Shown here in pieces: positions 25,245-33,221 of a stretch of 35,525 bases of DNA. The stretch's first letter is position 1. Each line of letters opens with the position of its first letter. A model generated the notes under the pieces. The model ran no database searches. It was not told where the DNA came from and saw only the letters and a list, made by a program, of their open reading frames with translations. The stretch is from Cyanobium usitatum str. Tous (GTDB lineage: Bacteria > Cyanobacteriota > Cyanobacteriia > PCC-6307 > Cyanobiaceae): NCBI RefSeq assembly GCF_003011885.1, contig NZ_PXXO01000020.1, forward strand, positions 1 to 35,525, in the 5' to 3' direction. The translations under genes and the position numbers were made by a program.

Positions 25245-26171
25245 GTGACCTCAACCCGCCTCAGCCAGCGCCTTAGCTCCAGCCGGCGCCGTAGTGATCC
25301 GGCCCGCCGCTGGGCGCGGGTGGCCATGGCTGTGTTGGCCACCATCGGCGCCATCGATACCGGCGCCATCACCCTGAAGCGTTGGGGTCTGCTGGGTCCT
25401 CTGAGTTGCCCTGGCGGAGCAGAGGGCTGCGACAAGGTGCTGAACAGCGCCTGGGGCAGCATCTTTGGCCAGCCCCTGTCTTTGTTTGGCTGGCTGGCCT
25501 ACGGGGCGGTTTTGTTGCTTGCTGTGCTGCCGCTGGTGCTGCGCGGCGACTCGAGAGCGGCCCTTGCCCAGCGCAGTTGGTGGGCCCTATTGCTGCTGAG
25601 CACGGGCATGGCTGTTTTCAGCCTGTTGTTGATGGGGGTGATGGTTCTGAAGATTCAGGCCTTCTGTTTCTTCTGCGTGCTCTCAGCGACTCTCAGCCTG
25701 AGCCTGTTAGTGATCAGCCTCGTTGGTGGGGAGTGGGAAGACCGCGGCCAGCTGGTGTTCAGGGCCGTGATCGTGGCCTTGTTGGTGGGCATGGTGGGCC
25801 TGGGCTGGGCGGCTTCTGTGGATCGCCCCGCAGCGGTGCGGGGGGCTGGGGTCCCTCCCCTAGTTGTGGCCACCAGTAGTCCAGAAGCGATTGCCCTGGC
25901 AGAGCATCTCAGTCGAACTGGCGCGGTGATGTACACGGCCTACTGGTGCCCCCATTGCCATGAGCAGAAGGAGCTGTTCGGCAAGGAAGCCAGCGCCAAG
26001 TTGGGCCTGGTTGAGTGCGCTGCCGATGGCCAAAACAGCCAGAAGTCACTGTGCGACACCAAGGCCATTGAGGGCTTCCCCACCTGGGAGATCAACGGCA
26101 AGCTCGATTCTGGGGTTAAGTCCCTAGCTGATCTCGGCCGGCTATCCGGTTACGCCGGCCCAGTGCCCTGA
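25245..26171 (+). CDS. Vitamin K epoxide reductase (VKOR) fused to a thioredoxin-like domain
   Basis: From GTG 25245 the protein has 308 residues. The membrane part (about residues 25-190, four to five helices) holds a loop Cys pair (Cys55, Cys62; [13 protein letters not shown]) and the active-site CxxC Cys141/Cys144 (FCFFC). The soluble C-terminal domain (about 205-308) has the thioredoxin motif WCPHC (Cys235, Cys238) and a second pair Cys258/Cys270, as in the known cyanobacterial VKOR-Trx fusion. Such proteins oxidise exported proteins: the Trx-like domain passes electrons to VKOR and on to a quinone, so disulfides form in the lumen or periplasm. Its end overlaps nadB by 22 bp. Confidence 0.93.
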   Translation: MTSTRLSQRLSSSRRRSDPARRWARVAMAVLATIGAIDTGAITLKRWGLLGPLSCPGGAEGCDKVLNSAWGSIFGQPLSLFGWLAYGAVLLLAVLPLVLRGDSRAALAQRSWWALLLLSTGMAVFSLLLMGVMVLKIQAFCFFCVLSATLSLSLLVISLVGGEWEDRGQLVFRAVIVALLVGMVGLGWAASVDRPAAVRGAGVPPLVVATSSPEAIALAEHLSRTGAVMYTAYWCPHCHEQKELFGKEASAKLGLVECAADGQNSQKSLCDTKAIEGFPTWEINGKLDSGVKSLADLGRLSGYAGPVP

Positions 26172-27820
26172 ACAGCAGCGGTGCTGGGGGGCCGGTGCCG
26201 CTGTTGATCGGTGTGGCGCTGCCAAAAAGGCTGGGCATGGGGCGAATCTGTGCGGTGGTGTCCGCCCCGGCTCTCGGTGCGGAACAGGGCAGCTTCGATT
26301 AGCAGCTCGGTCAGCACCAGCCGTTGCTGCAGTTCCTGCAGCCGCCGCAGTGCGGGCACCGCCGCGGGCTCGAATTGGACGCTCTGGCCCGGCTTCACGA
26401 TTTGTAGCTGCCTCCAGGCTTGGCTTGCTTCGAGCTGCCGGCGCTGGCCCCGAAGTTGCTGAAGGGCAGGCCCCAGGGAGTAGCCATTGCGCTCTACACC
26501 CGCCACCTGCCAGCAAAGATCCCGCAGGGCGCTGATCTGGGCCTCCAGGCGCTCTTTTGGGGGCAAGGCCAGCTGGGTTGTGGTGATTAGCCCCTCTGGG
26601 TCGGCCTCGGTTGGCCTGCCCGGCGCCAGCTCGATTGTGCGTAGCTGGCGGGCAAACACCAGGCACTCCATCAGGGAGTTGCTGGCTAGCCGGTTGGCCC
26701 CGTGCACGCCCGTGCAGGCCACTTCGCCTACGGCATACAGGCCAGGCACGCTGGTGGCGGCTTGGAGATCGGTCCAAATGCCGCCCATCCAGTAGTGGGC
26801 GGCCGGGGCCACCGGGATCGCCTCCCGGGTGGGTTCCAGCCCGAGTTCACGGCAACGCCCCAAGATCGTGGGGAACTGGCGCTCCAGGCGCGGCAGTCCC
26901 ACAGGCCGCAAATCCAGCCACAGATGGTCTACGTCTAGGGCCTGCATCCTTCTGGCCAGGGCGCGACTTACCGCATCCCTTGGGGCGAGATCTGCTCCCG
27001 GCAGCTGCGCCACCGGGCTGGCTCCCGACTCTTCCACCAGGCGTGCGCCTTCGCCGCGCACCGCCTCAGATATCAGGAAGTGGGGTGCACCCGGCAGCAT
27101 GAGGGCGGTGGGATGAAACTGCACAAACTCCAGATCGCGCAGTTTTGCGCCGGCTTGCCAGGCCATCACTACCCCGTCGCCGCTCGCCAGGCTGGGGTTG
27201 GTGGTGTGGGCGAAAAGGTGGCCTCCACCACCAGTGGCCAGCACCACAGCCCGGGCTGTAAGCCAGTGGAGGCGGTTCTCCTCGAGCACCGCCAGGCCCA
27301 CACAGCGGCCCTGCTCCAACCAGAGTTGCCAGGCCACAACGCCCTTTCGCTGTTCTAGCCGGGGCCGAAGCAGAACCTCCCGTTCCAAGGCTTCCACCAG
27401 GGCGCCGCCGGTGCGGTCCTGGGCATGCAGCACCCTCCGGTGGCTGTGGGCGGCTTCCAGGGTTGTGCTCAGATTTTTGCCGTCGCGGTCGAAGGCCATG
27501 CCCAGCTCCAGCAGGCGCTCTACGCAGCCTGGAGCGTCATGCACAAGTAGCTCCACGGCCGCCAGATCGCCCAGTCCAGCCCCTGCCACCAGGGTGTCTT
27601 CGATGTGGCTCTGGAAGCTGTCGTTGGGTCTTGTTACTGCGGCTATGCCTCCCTGGGCCCAGCGGCTGGCGGATCGGGGTGTGGTGCTGGGATCACTGTC
27701 CTTGCTTAGCAACAGCACGTGCAGATGGCTGGGCAGCTCCAGGCAGGCCATGAGCCCGGCTGCTCCACTGCCAACTACCACCACATCCCAGGACTGCTCT
27801 GCCATGGCGGCTGAAGACAT
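26150..27820 (-). CDS. nadB: L-aspartate oxidase
   Basis: The 556-residue flavoprotein has the FAD motif DVVVVGSGAAGLMACLEL (GxGxxG at 17-22), the segment RSASRWAQGGIAAV, SHRRVLHAQDRTGGA and, for covalent-free FAD and substrate, YAVGEVACTGVHGANRLASN. It oxidises L-aspartate to iminoaspartate, the first step of de novo NAD synthesis with NadA. The order of motifs separates it from succinate dehydrogenase SdhA. ATG 27820 or an internal ATG at 27805 may be used. The psbU terminator lies directly upstream (27836-27870), so nadB has its own promoter in a very short space or depends on read-through. It is convergent with the VKOR gene. Confidence 0.95.
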   Translation of the reverse strand: MSSAAMAEQSWDVVVVGSGAAGLMACLELPSHLHVLLLSKDSDPSTTPRSASRWAQGGIAAVTRPNDSFQSHIEDTLVAGAGLGDLAAVELLVHDAPGCVERLLELGMAFDRDGKNLSTTLEAAHSHRRVLHAQDRTGGALVEALEREVLLRPRLEQRKGVVAWQLWLEQGRCVGLAVLEENRLHWLTARAVVLATGGGGHLFAHTTNPSLASGDGVVMAWQAGAKLRDLEFVQFHPTALMLPGAPHFLISEAVRGEGARLVEESGASPVAQLPGADLAPRDAVSRALARRMQALDVDHLWLDLRPVGLPRLERQFPTILGRCRELGLEPTREAIPVAPAAHYWMGGIWTDLQAATSVPGLYAVGEVACTGVHGANRLASNSLMECLVFARQLRTIELAPGRPTEADPEGLITTTQLALPPKERLEAQISALRDLCWQVAGVERNGYSLGPALQQLRGQRRQLEASQAWRQLQIVKPGQSVQFEPAAVPALRRLQELQQRLVLTELLIEAALFRTESRGGHHRTDSPHAQPFWQRHTDQQRHRPPSTAAVQGTGPA

Positions 27821-27835
27821 CCGACAAAGGTCGGC

Positions 27836-27870
27836 ACTAAAAAAGCCGCCGGAAGGCCCCGACGGCTTTC
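27836..27870 (-). terminator. Rho-independent terminator of psbU
   Basis: On the minus strand AAAGCCGTCGG (27869-27859) pairs with CCGGCGGCTTT (27852-27842), with one mismatch and a six-base loop, and a T run follows (27844-27839). It lies about 20 bases behind the psbU stop and about 20 bases before the nadB start. Confidence 0.85.
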
Positions 27871-27891
27871 AAGAGAATCGAATTTTAAGCC

Positions 27892-28269
27892 TCAGCGGTA
27901 CTGGCCATCGTTGATGCGGTCGTCGCCTTCGTTGAGGGCGATGACTGCATCAGTGACTGTGAAGTTGTCCTTGTACTTGGTGAACAGCTCCTTTTGGCGA
28001 TCGGTCAGATCGAGGTTCAGCACATCGTCAACGCTGGCATAGGGGCCTCCCAGGACGATTTTGCCGGCCAGGGTCGGATACATGCCTGGGTAATCCTGGA
28101 AGCGGCGCACAGAACAGTTGTTTAGGTCCACCTTGCCGGCTCGCTCGGCGATTTTGTCGTCGGCTTGGTTGCGACGATCGGCTGCGTAAGCCGGGGGTGG
28201 AATCAGCAACGTGATCAAGAGGCCGGCCAGCACAACCCCACTAATCAGCCAGGCAACCAGCCGTTTCAT
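27892..28269 (-). CDS. psbU: Photosystem II 12 kDa extrinsic protein PsbU
   Basis: The 125-residue precursor has a signal peptide (MKRLVAWLISGVVLAGLLIT, cleavage near PAYA-AD, residue ~30) and a mature part that matches PsbU: KVDLNNCSVRRFQDYPGMYP, TLAGKIVLGGPYASVDDVLN, then LFTKYKDNFTVT. PsbU sits on the lumenal side of photosystem II and stabilises the oxygen-evolving Mn cluster with PsbO and PsbV. Its presence fits Synechococcus-type cyanobacteria and argues against Prochlorococcus, which lacks it. The mature protein has one Cys (residue 52). ATG 28269 is chosen because the signal peptide starts there; an in-frame start at 28314 is unlikely. An inverted repeat lies 58-91 bases upstream of the start. 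Confidence 0.95.
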   Translation of the reverse strand: MKRLVAWLISGVVLAGLLITLLIPPPAYAADRRNQADDKIAERAGKVDLNNCSVRRFQDYPGMYPTLAGKIVLGGPYASVDDVLNLDLTDRQKELFTKYKDNFTVTDAVIALNEGDDRINDGQYR

Positions 28270-28326
28270 CACGACACTCCGTTGAACTACGGGAAGGGAG
28301 GCGACATCGGTCACCGGGATTCCAAC

Positions 28327-28360
28327 GTTACAGAGCCATGCCGGAATCTCTACCTGTAAC
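28327..28360. promoter_or_regulatory. Inverted repeat upstream of psbU (possible operator)
   Basis: GTTACAG (28327-28333) and CTGTAAC (28354-28360) form a perfect 7-bp inverted repeat with a 20-base spacer. A smaller nested pair AGAG/CTCT (28332-28335, 28348-28351) lies inside. On the psbU strand TAACGT next to the right arm could serve as a -10 box. It may be a regulator site or a leader stem of psbU; no named regulator is implied. Confidence 0.35.
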
Positions 28361-28380
28361 CCTCCAGGATTTGCAGTTCT

Positions 28381-29112
28381 TCAGATCAGGCCGCTCAGGC
28401 TCGGTGCCCCAAGAGAGGCCAGCAGGAAAAGGGCATCTACCGCCAAGGTCGTGGCCAAGGCTGCACTGGTTATGCGTCCCACCTCGCCCAAACCCCAGAG
28501 CCAGCGGCAGGCTTGAACCAGCACCGCAGCGCACAGCACAACCAACACCAGGCTTTGGGGTGCGAGCACCTGCTGGGCTGCAGCTTGCAGGAGCAGGGGT
28601 GCTTCGGTGCTGCCCGCATTGAGGATCTGGGGCCAGGAGGGCATCAGCCCGGTGCCGGCTATGGCTGCATCAGTGGCTGCCGTACCAAGCAGGGACCCCA
28701 AGTAGAAACCGCAGGCAAATTTCCAGCGGCTCTGCAGTCCAGTCAGAGCTAGAGGCAGGGCAAAAGCCTCGATGGGCAGGTGCCAAACCGGATGGAGCCG
28801 GCACCAGCCCCAAAACAGGCTGCCTGCCAACCAGCTGCCGCAGAAACCAACTAGCAATTCCCCGGCTCGACTGGCTCGGGGATTGGGGTGCTGACTCAGG
28901 GCTAGCGCCAGGCCGAGGAGGGGCACCGTGAACAGAGCCGCACTGAAAGGTGCAAGCCGCACCCATGGGGCCTGCAGGAAAACTGGCAGGGTGACCAAAA
29001 CCCCGCTGATTAGGCTCAGCCCAGGGTTGCGGCACACCTGCAGCAACGCACGCAGCGAAGGAACGGCCGGAAGGCCTGCCGGGGCTATTGCGCTGGGAGG
29101 GGCCCCGACCAC
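28381..29112 (-). CDS. DUF3120 membrane protein
   Basis: The product of about 243 residues has around six to seven hydrophobic helices and the family-typical order SLISGVLVTLPVFLQAPWVR, LAGSLFWGWCRLHPVWHLPI and FYLGSLLGTAATDAAIAGTG. DUF3120 is known only from cyanobacteria, and its function has not been shown. I take GTG 29112 as start (a TTG just before is possible). It is divergent from uppP (84 bp apart) and may be read together with psbU, since no terminator is seen between them. Confidence 0.85.
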   Translation of the reverse strand: MVGAPPSAIAPAGLPAVPSLRALLQVCRNPGLSLISGVLVTLPVFLQAPWVRLAPFSAALFTVPLLGLALALSQHPNPRASRAGELLVGFCGSWLAGSLFWGWCRLHPVWHLPIEAFALPLALTGLQSRWKFACGFYLGSLLGTAATDAAIAGTGLMPSWPQILNAGSTEAPLLLQAAAQQVLAPQSLVLVVLCAAVLVQACRWLWGLGEVGRITSAALATTLAVDALFLLASLGAPSLSGLI

Positions 29113-29196
29113 CAAAATTGTGAAGAAAGATGCGCAACCTTAAGGGTTCAAGCGGGGAGCCGCGCCATAGGGTCGTTGCAGCTCGTGTTGCCCGCG

Positions 29197-30075
29197 ATGT
29201 TGTCCGCTGCCATGCCGAACCTGCCCGTTGCGGTGATCGGTTTCTGGGAAGCCTGCTTTCGATCCCTGGTGTTGGGGGTTTTGCAGGGGCTGACGGAGTT
29301 TTTGCCGATCAGCAGCACCGCCCACCTCAAGGTGGTGCCGGTCTTGCTCGGCTGGGGTGACCCGGGGGTGGCGGTCACGGCGGTGATTCAGCTGGGCAGC
29401 ATCGCGGCGGTGTTGGCTTATTTCCGCTCAGACCTGGCTGAAGTGATCAGGGGTGTGGGCCGGGCCTGCCGTCACGGTCAGTGGGGCGACCCCTCCGCTC
29501 GCATGGGTGTCGCCATTGCCCTTGGCACTCTGCCGATTGTTTTTGCTGGTTTGGCTTTGAAACTTTGGGTGCCCGATTACGACAACTCGCCGCTGCGCAG
29601 CATGGCCTCGATCGCGGTCGTGTCGATCGTGATGGCCCTGTTGCTGGCTCTGGCTGAGCTGGTGGGTAGTCGTCGCCGCGAGCTGGTTGATGTGCAGCCC
29701 CGCGATGGTGTCTGGGTCGGCCTGGCTCAAGCACTGGCTCTGGTGCCAGGCGTTTCCCGCTCGGGGAGCACCCTCACTGCCGCTTTGTTTGACAGCTGGC
29801 AGCGCCCGGCCGCCGCCCGCTTCTCTTTTTTGTTGGGCATTCCGGCAATCACCCTGGCAGGGCTGGTGTCCCTCAAGGAGGCATTCAGTGCTCCAACTGG
29901 TGGAGGCGCCGTGCCCTTGCTTGTGGGGATCGTTGCCGCTGCGGTGGTGTCCTGGTTGGCGATCGCCTGGTTGCTGCGTTTTCTGCAAACGAACAGCACC
30001 TGGGTATTTGTCGCCTATCGCCTGCTCTTCGGGGTGGGCATATTGATTTGGCTTGGCGCCAGGATGGGAGTCTGA
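29197..30075 (+). CDS. uppP: Undecaprenyl-diphosphatase (BacA/UppP)
   Basis: The 292-residue membrane protein has the two signature stretches of the family: LQGLTEFLPISSTAHL (about 29-44, catalytic Glu) and PGVSRSGST (about 185-193, Ser/Arg), with seven to eight helices. It removes a phosphate from undecaprenyl diphosphate so the lipid carrier can be used again in peptidoglycan and glycan synthesis, and gives bacitracin tolerance. The start is uncertain: ATG 29197, ATG 29212 or TTG 29176. The stop lies 22 bp before the start of the PDZ/radical SAM gene, and the two are likely co-transcribed. Confidence 0.93.
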   Translation: MLSAAMPNLPVAVIGFWEACFRSLVLGVLQGLTEFLPISSTAHLKVVPVLLGWGDPGVAVTAVIQLGSIAAVLAYFRSDLAEVIRGVGRACRHGQWGDPSARMGVAIALGTLPIVFAGLALKLWVPDYDNSPLRSMASIAVVSIVMALLLALAELVGSRRRELVDVQPRDGVWVGLAQALALVPGVSRSGSTLTAALFDSWQRPAAARFSFLLGIPAITLAGLVSLKEAFSAPTGGGAVPLLVGIVAAAVVSWLAIAWLLRFLQTNSTWVFVAYRLLFGVGILIWLGARMGV

Positions 30076-30097
30076 ATCCTTAGCAACCCCTAACGCC

Positions 30098-31501
30098 GTG
30101 TGGAATGAGCCCTCTGCGGGGATTGCCCTGGCTGCCCTCGATGGCAGCTCTCCAGGGGCGGTGCGCTTGCCGGCCCCTGCCGTGGTCGCCTCGGTGGAGC
30201 CTGGTTCGATCGCTGAGGAGTTGGGCTTTCAGCCGGGCGACCGCCTGCTCAGCATCAATGGCAAGCGTCCACGGGATCTAATCGATGTTCAGATGTTGGT
30301 GGGAGAGGAAGAGCTCACCTTGGAAGTTGAAGATCCAGACGGATCCCTGCATACGGTTGAGTTGGAGAAGGATCTCGATGAGGGCTTGGGACTGGGATTC
30401 ACCGAAGCTTTGTTCGATGGCCTCAAGCAGTGCAACAACGCCTGTCCGTTCTGCTTCATCGACCAGCAGCCACCGGGTCGCCGCAGCAGTCTCTACCTCA
30501 AAGATGATGATTACCGGCTCAGTTTTCTTTACGGCTCCTACCTAACACTCACCAATCTCACCGCCGCTGATTGGCAGCGGATCGAGGAACAGCGGCTTTC
30601 GCCCTTGTTCGTTTCCGTCCATGCCACCGAGCCTGAGCTGCGTAGCCGTTTGCTAGTCAATCCTCGGGCCGCTCTGCTGCTCGATCAGCTTGGCTGGTTC
30701 GCCCAGCGGGATTTGCAGATCCACGCCCAAGTGGTGGTGTGCCCCGGTATCAACGATGGCCCGGCCCTACTGCGCACCTTGCAGGATTTGGCCCAATTTG
30801 GCGCTGGCGATTGGCCCGCGGTGCTCTCCGTGGCAGTGGTGCCCGTGGGGCTTACCCGTTTTCGTCCCGATGGGGATGCCCTCGTACCCGTAGATCGCCA
30901 GTCTGCCCGCCAGGTAATCGCCTTGGTGGAGCCCTTGCAGCAGGGCTTTCAGCGAGATCTGGGTAGTCGTTTCGTTTGGTTGTCCGATGAGTGGTATTTG
31001 ATGGCGGGGCTGCCCCTTCCCCCCCGGGCAGATTACGAGGACCTACCCCAGCAGGAAAACGGCGTGGGCAGCATTCGCGCCTTTATCGAGGCGCTTGAGC
31101 TCGCTACCCGGAAGCTGCCCAAGGCCCTGGCCAGGCCGCGGCGGCTGAGCTGGGTGGTGGGCCAGCTGGTGGCCGAAGCCCTCGAGCCCGTGGTGGCCAG
31201 GCTCAATGCGGTTGAGGGGCTTGACCTGATTTTGCATGGCTTGCCCAGCCCTTACTGGGGGCAGGAGCAGGTGGTTACGGGCCTGCTGACCGGTTCTGAT
31301 CTGCTTACCGGCTTGGCTGGCTTGGATTTGGGCGAGGCCTTGCTGCTGCCAGCGGTAATGCTGCGCCAGGGCGAACCGGTATTCCTCGACGACCTCAGCC
31401 TGGCTGAGGTCGAGGCCCAGCTGCCGGTGCCTGTGCAGCTGCTGAAGGGTGCAGACGACCTTGTGGCCTCATGTTTAGGCAAGTTTCCATTAACTCCTTA
31501 A
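30098..31501 (+). CDS. PDZ-domain radical SAM protein with DUF512 (TIGR03279 type)
   Basis: The 467-residue protein starts MWNEPSAGIALAALDGSSPG. A PDZ-like domain follows (about 28-95, VEPGSIAEELGFQPGDRLLS), then a radical SAM segment with Cys112, Cys116 and Cys119 (CNNACPFCFIDQ) and a DUF512 C-terminal region (about 270-467). The set PDZ + cluster + DUF512 is a cyanobacterial (and some Firmicutes) family named after its domains; the reaction is unknown. I chose GTG 30098 since homologues begin near 'MWNEPS'; an in-frame TTG at 30053 would overlap uppP. It is followed by the TolC gene after 27 bp. Confidence 0.9.
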   Translation: MWNEPSAGIALAALDGSSPGAVRLPAPAVVASVEPGSIAEELGFQPGDRLLSINGKRPRDLIDVQMLVGEEELTLEVEDPDGSLHTVELEKDLDEGLGLGFTEALFDGLKQCNNACPFCFIDQQPPGRRSSLYLKDDDYRLSFLYGSYLTLTNLTAADWQRIEEQRLSPLFVSVHATEPELRSRLLVNPRAALLLDQLGWFAQRDLQIHAQVVVCPGINDGPALLRTLQDLAQFGAGDWPAVLSVAVVPVGLTRFRPDGDALVPVDRQSARQVIALVEPLQQGFQRDLGSRFVWLSDEWYLMAGLPLPPRADYEDLPQQENGVGSIRAFIEALELATRKLPKALARPRRLSWVVGQLVAEALEPVVARLNAVEGLDLILHGLPSPYWGQEQVVTGLLTGSDLLTGLAGLDLGEALLLPAVMLRQGEPVFLDDLSLAEVEAQLPVPVQLLKGADDLVASCLGKFPLTP

Positions 31502-31528
31502 GATGTGCGGGATTAGGCTGTTGTTGGC

Positions 31529-33217
31529 GTGCACAATTTCACTTCCCGCTTAGCTCTGCTTTGCCTGCTGGGCACTCCTTTGTTGTCCTTTGCAGCCCAA
31601 GCTCAGGACAAGCCGGCGCCTGCTGCTTCCCAGGCGGATTTGACTTTGCCCATGCCTCCATCGTTGCCACTGGCGCCTGAAGCGCTGCGTGGCGACTCGA
31701 CTACGAAGTTGCGGGGCTATCGGCCACGCCTAAACCCAACCCTCGTGACTCCGGCATCTACCAAGCTGGCGCCTGGGCTTGAGAATCTGCCCGCACCCGC
31801 CTCCTTGACGCTGCCGGTCAAGCCTGAGCAAGTCAGAATAACAGAGTTGCGCCCCCTTGGTTTAGTTGAAGTAGAAAACCTTGCCGAGGTCAATAACCCC
31901 AATCTTAAGGCGATTGCCAGCCAGGTTGATCAGGCGCAAAGTAATCTACGAGCCCAGATTTCTCAGTGGTATCCCAACCTAAATCTTGAGGCAAACTCGC
32001 TTCCAACCTTTACAACAGGGCAGGCGCGTTCAAATGCTTTTTCCGGCGCTGCCCTGACTGATCGCTGGGACTTGGGAGCTGCGTTGACAGCCCAATGGTC
32101 CTTGATTAACCCTCAGCGGGTTCCGACTATCGCAGCGGCGCGGGATCAATTTGAGAGGGCCAAGTTTCAATATGTCATTGCCCTACGAGATTTACGCCTG
32201 CAGACGGCATCTGCGTATTTTGATCTCCAACAGTCCGACGATCAAGTCCGCATTGGCCAAGAGTCCGTGCGTGCTTCGATCGTGAGCCTGAGAGACTCCA
32301 AGGCTCGCTTCCAAGCTGGGGTTGCCACTAAATTAGAAGTCTTGGAGGCAGAAACCCAGCTCTCCCGAGATCAGCAATTATTAACTAATTCACTTGCTGC
32401 TCAAGCAATTGCTCGCCGCACGTTGGCGGCGCTGTTGGATCTTCCCCAAAACGTAACTCCAACCGCCAAAGATCCGGCAAGGGTCTTTGGCATTTGGCAG
32501 CCTTCATTGCAGGAAAGTATTGTTGCTGCATATACTTTTCGCGAAGAGCTGGATCAAGCCCTGCTTGATATTTCTATCGCTAACAGTCAGGCTAACGCTG
32601 CCCTCGGAGAGGTTCAACCATTTTTAAATATAGTCGCGGCCTTCTCCGGCAATGTCTTCGACGGTCAGGATCCAGTGATTGTCGCGCAGGCTGGTGTTGA
32701 TGGAAGTAATTACGACACTGCCATTGGCGTCAACCTGAGCTGGCGTATTTTTGATGGTGGGGCGGCTGCGGCCCAATCTCGGCAAAATAAGCAGCTTGCC
32801 CAAGAAAATACCTTTCGCTTCGCCCAGCGCCGAGACGGCATTCGTCAGGAAGTGGAGGCCAGTTTCTATGAACTTGAGAAAAATAATCGCAACATTGTGA
32901 CTACTTCTAGGGAGGTGATTTCAGCTCGCGAATCTTTGCGGCTAGCTCGTCTGCGCTTCCAGGCTGGTGTTACAACCCAGCGAGAGGTGGTGGACAACCA
33001 GCGAGATCTCACCCAGGCAGAAGTGCGCTATTCCAATTCAATCACTGACTACAACAAGCGTCTGGCTGAGTTGCGTCGCCGAACCGGGCTAGATCAAGTG
33101 GCTGGTTGCACGCCCCAGTCCCTACCAGCGGTCAAGCCTGCCGGCGCTTCAGATGTTCCCGTCGAACCCACACCCCTAATTCCTGCCTGTCAGGCAGCTG
33201 CCCAGGGAGCAGTCTGA
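31529..33217 (+). CDS. TolC-family outer-membrane channel protein
   Basis: The 562-residue precursor has a signal peptide (MHNFTSRLALLCLLGTPLLS, cleavage near AAQAQ, residue ~26), a Pro-rich linker (about 27-110) and two outer-membrane-efflux domains. These have the long helices of TolC, for example NNPNLKAIASQVDQAQSNLR and, near the end, LRLARLRFQAGVTTQREVVD. TolC proteins form trimeric tunnels for type I secretion and drug export. The gene has a GTG start and lies in a run with the DUF512 and PucC genes, with no inner-membrane partner nearby. The segment from about 31830 to 32650 looks poorer in GC than the flanks. Confidence 0.9.
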   Translation: MHNFTSRLALLCLLGTPLLSFAAQAQDKPAPAASQADLTLPMPPSLPLAPEALRGDSTTKLRGYRPRLNPTLVTPASTKLAPGLENLPAPASLTLPVKPEQVRITELRPLGLVEVENLAEVNNPNLKAIASQVDQAQSNLRAQISQWYPNLNLEANSLPTFTTGQARSNAFSGAALTDRWDLGAALTAQWSLINPQRVPTIAAARDQFERAKFQYVIALRDLRLQTASAYFDLQQSDDQVRIGQESVRASIVSLRDSKARFQAGVATKLEVLEAETQLSRDQQLLTNSLAAQAIARRTLAALLDLPQNVTPTAKDPARVFGIWQPSLQESIVAAYTFREELDQALLDISIANSQANAALGEVQPFLNIVAAFSGNVFDGQDPVIVAQAGVDGSNYDTAIGVNLSWRIFDGGAAAAQSRQNKQLAQENTFRFAQRRDGIRQEVEASFYELEKNNRNIVTTSREVISARESLRLARLRFQAGVTTQREVVDNQRDLTQAEVRYSNSITDYNKRLAELRRRTGLDQVAGCTPQSLPAVKPAGASDVPVEPTPLIPACQAAAQGAV

Positions 33218-33221
33218 CGCC

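Noticed and set aside
25145-25462. In-frame 106-residue extension of rimO
   Set aside because: It is Arg-rich, has no family similarity and would run through the coding start of the divergent VKOR gene.
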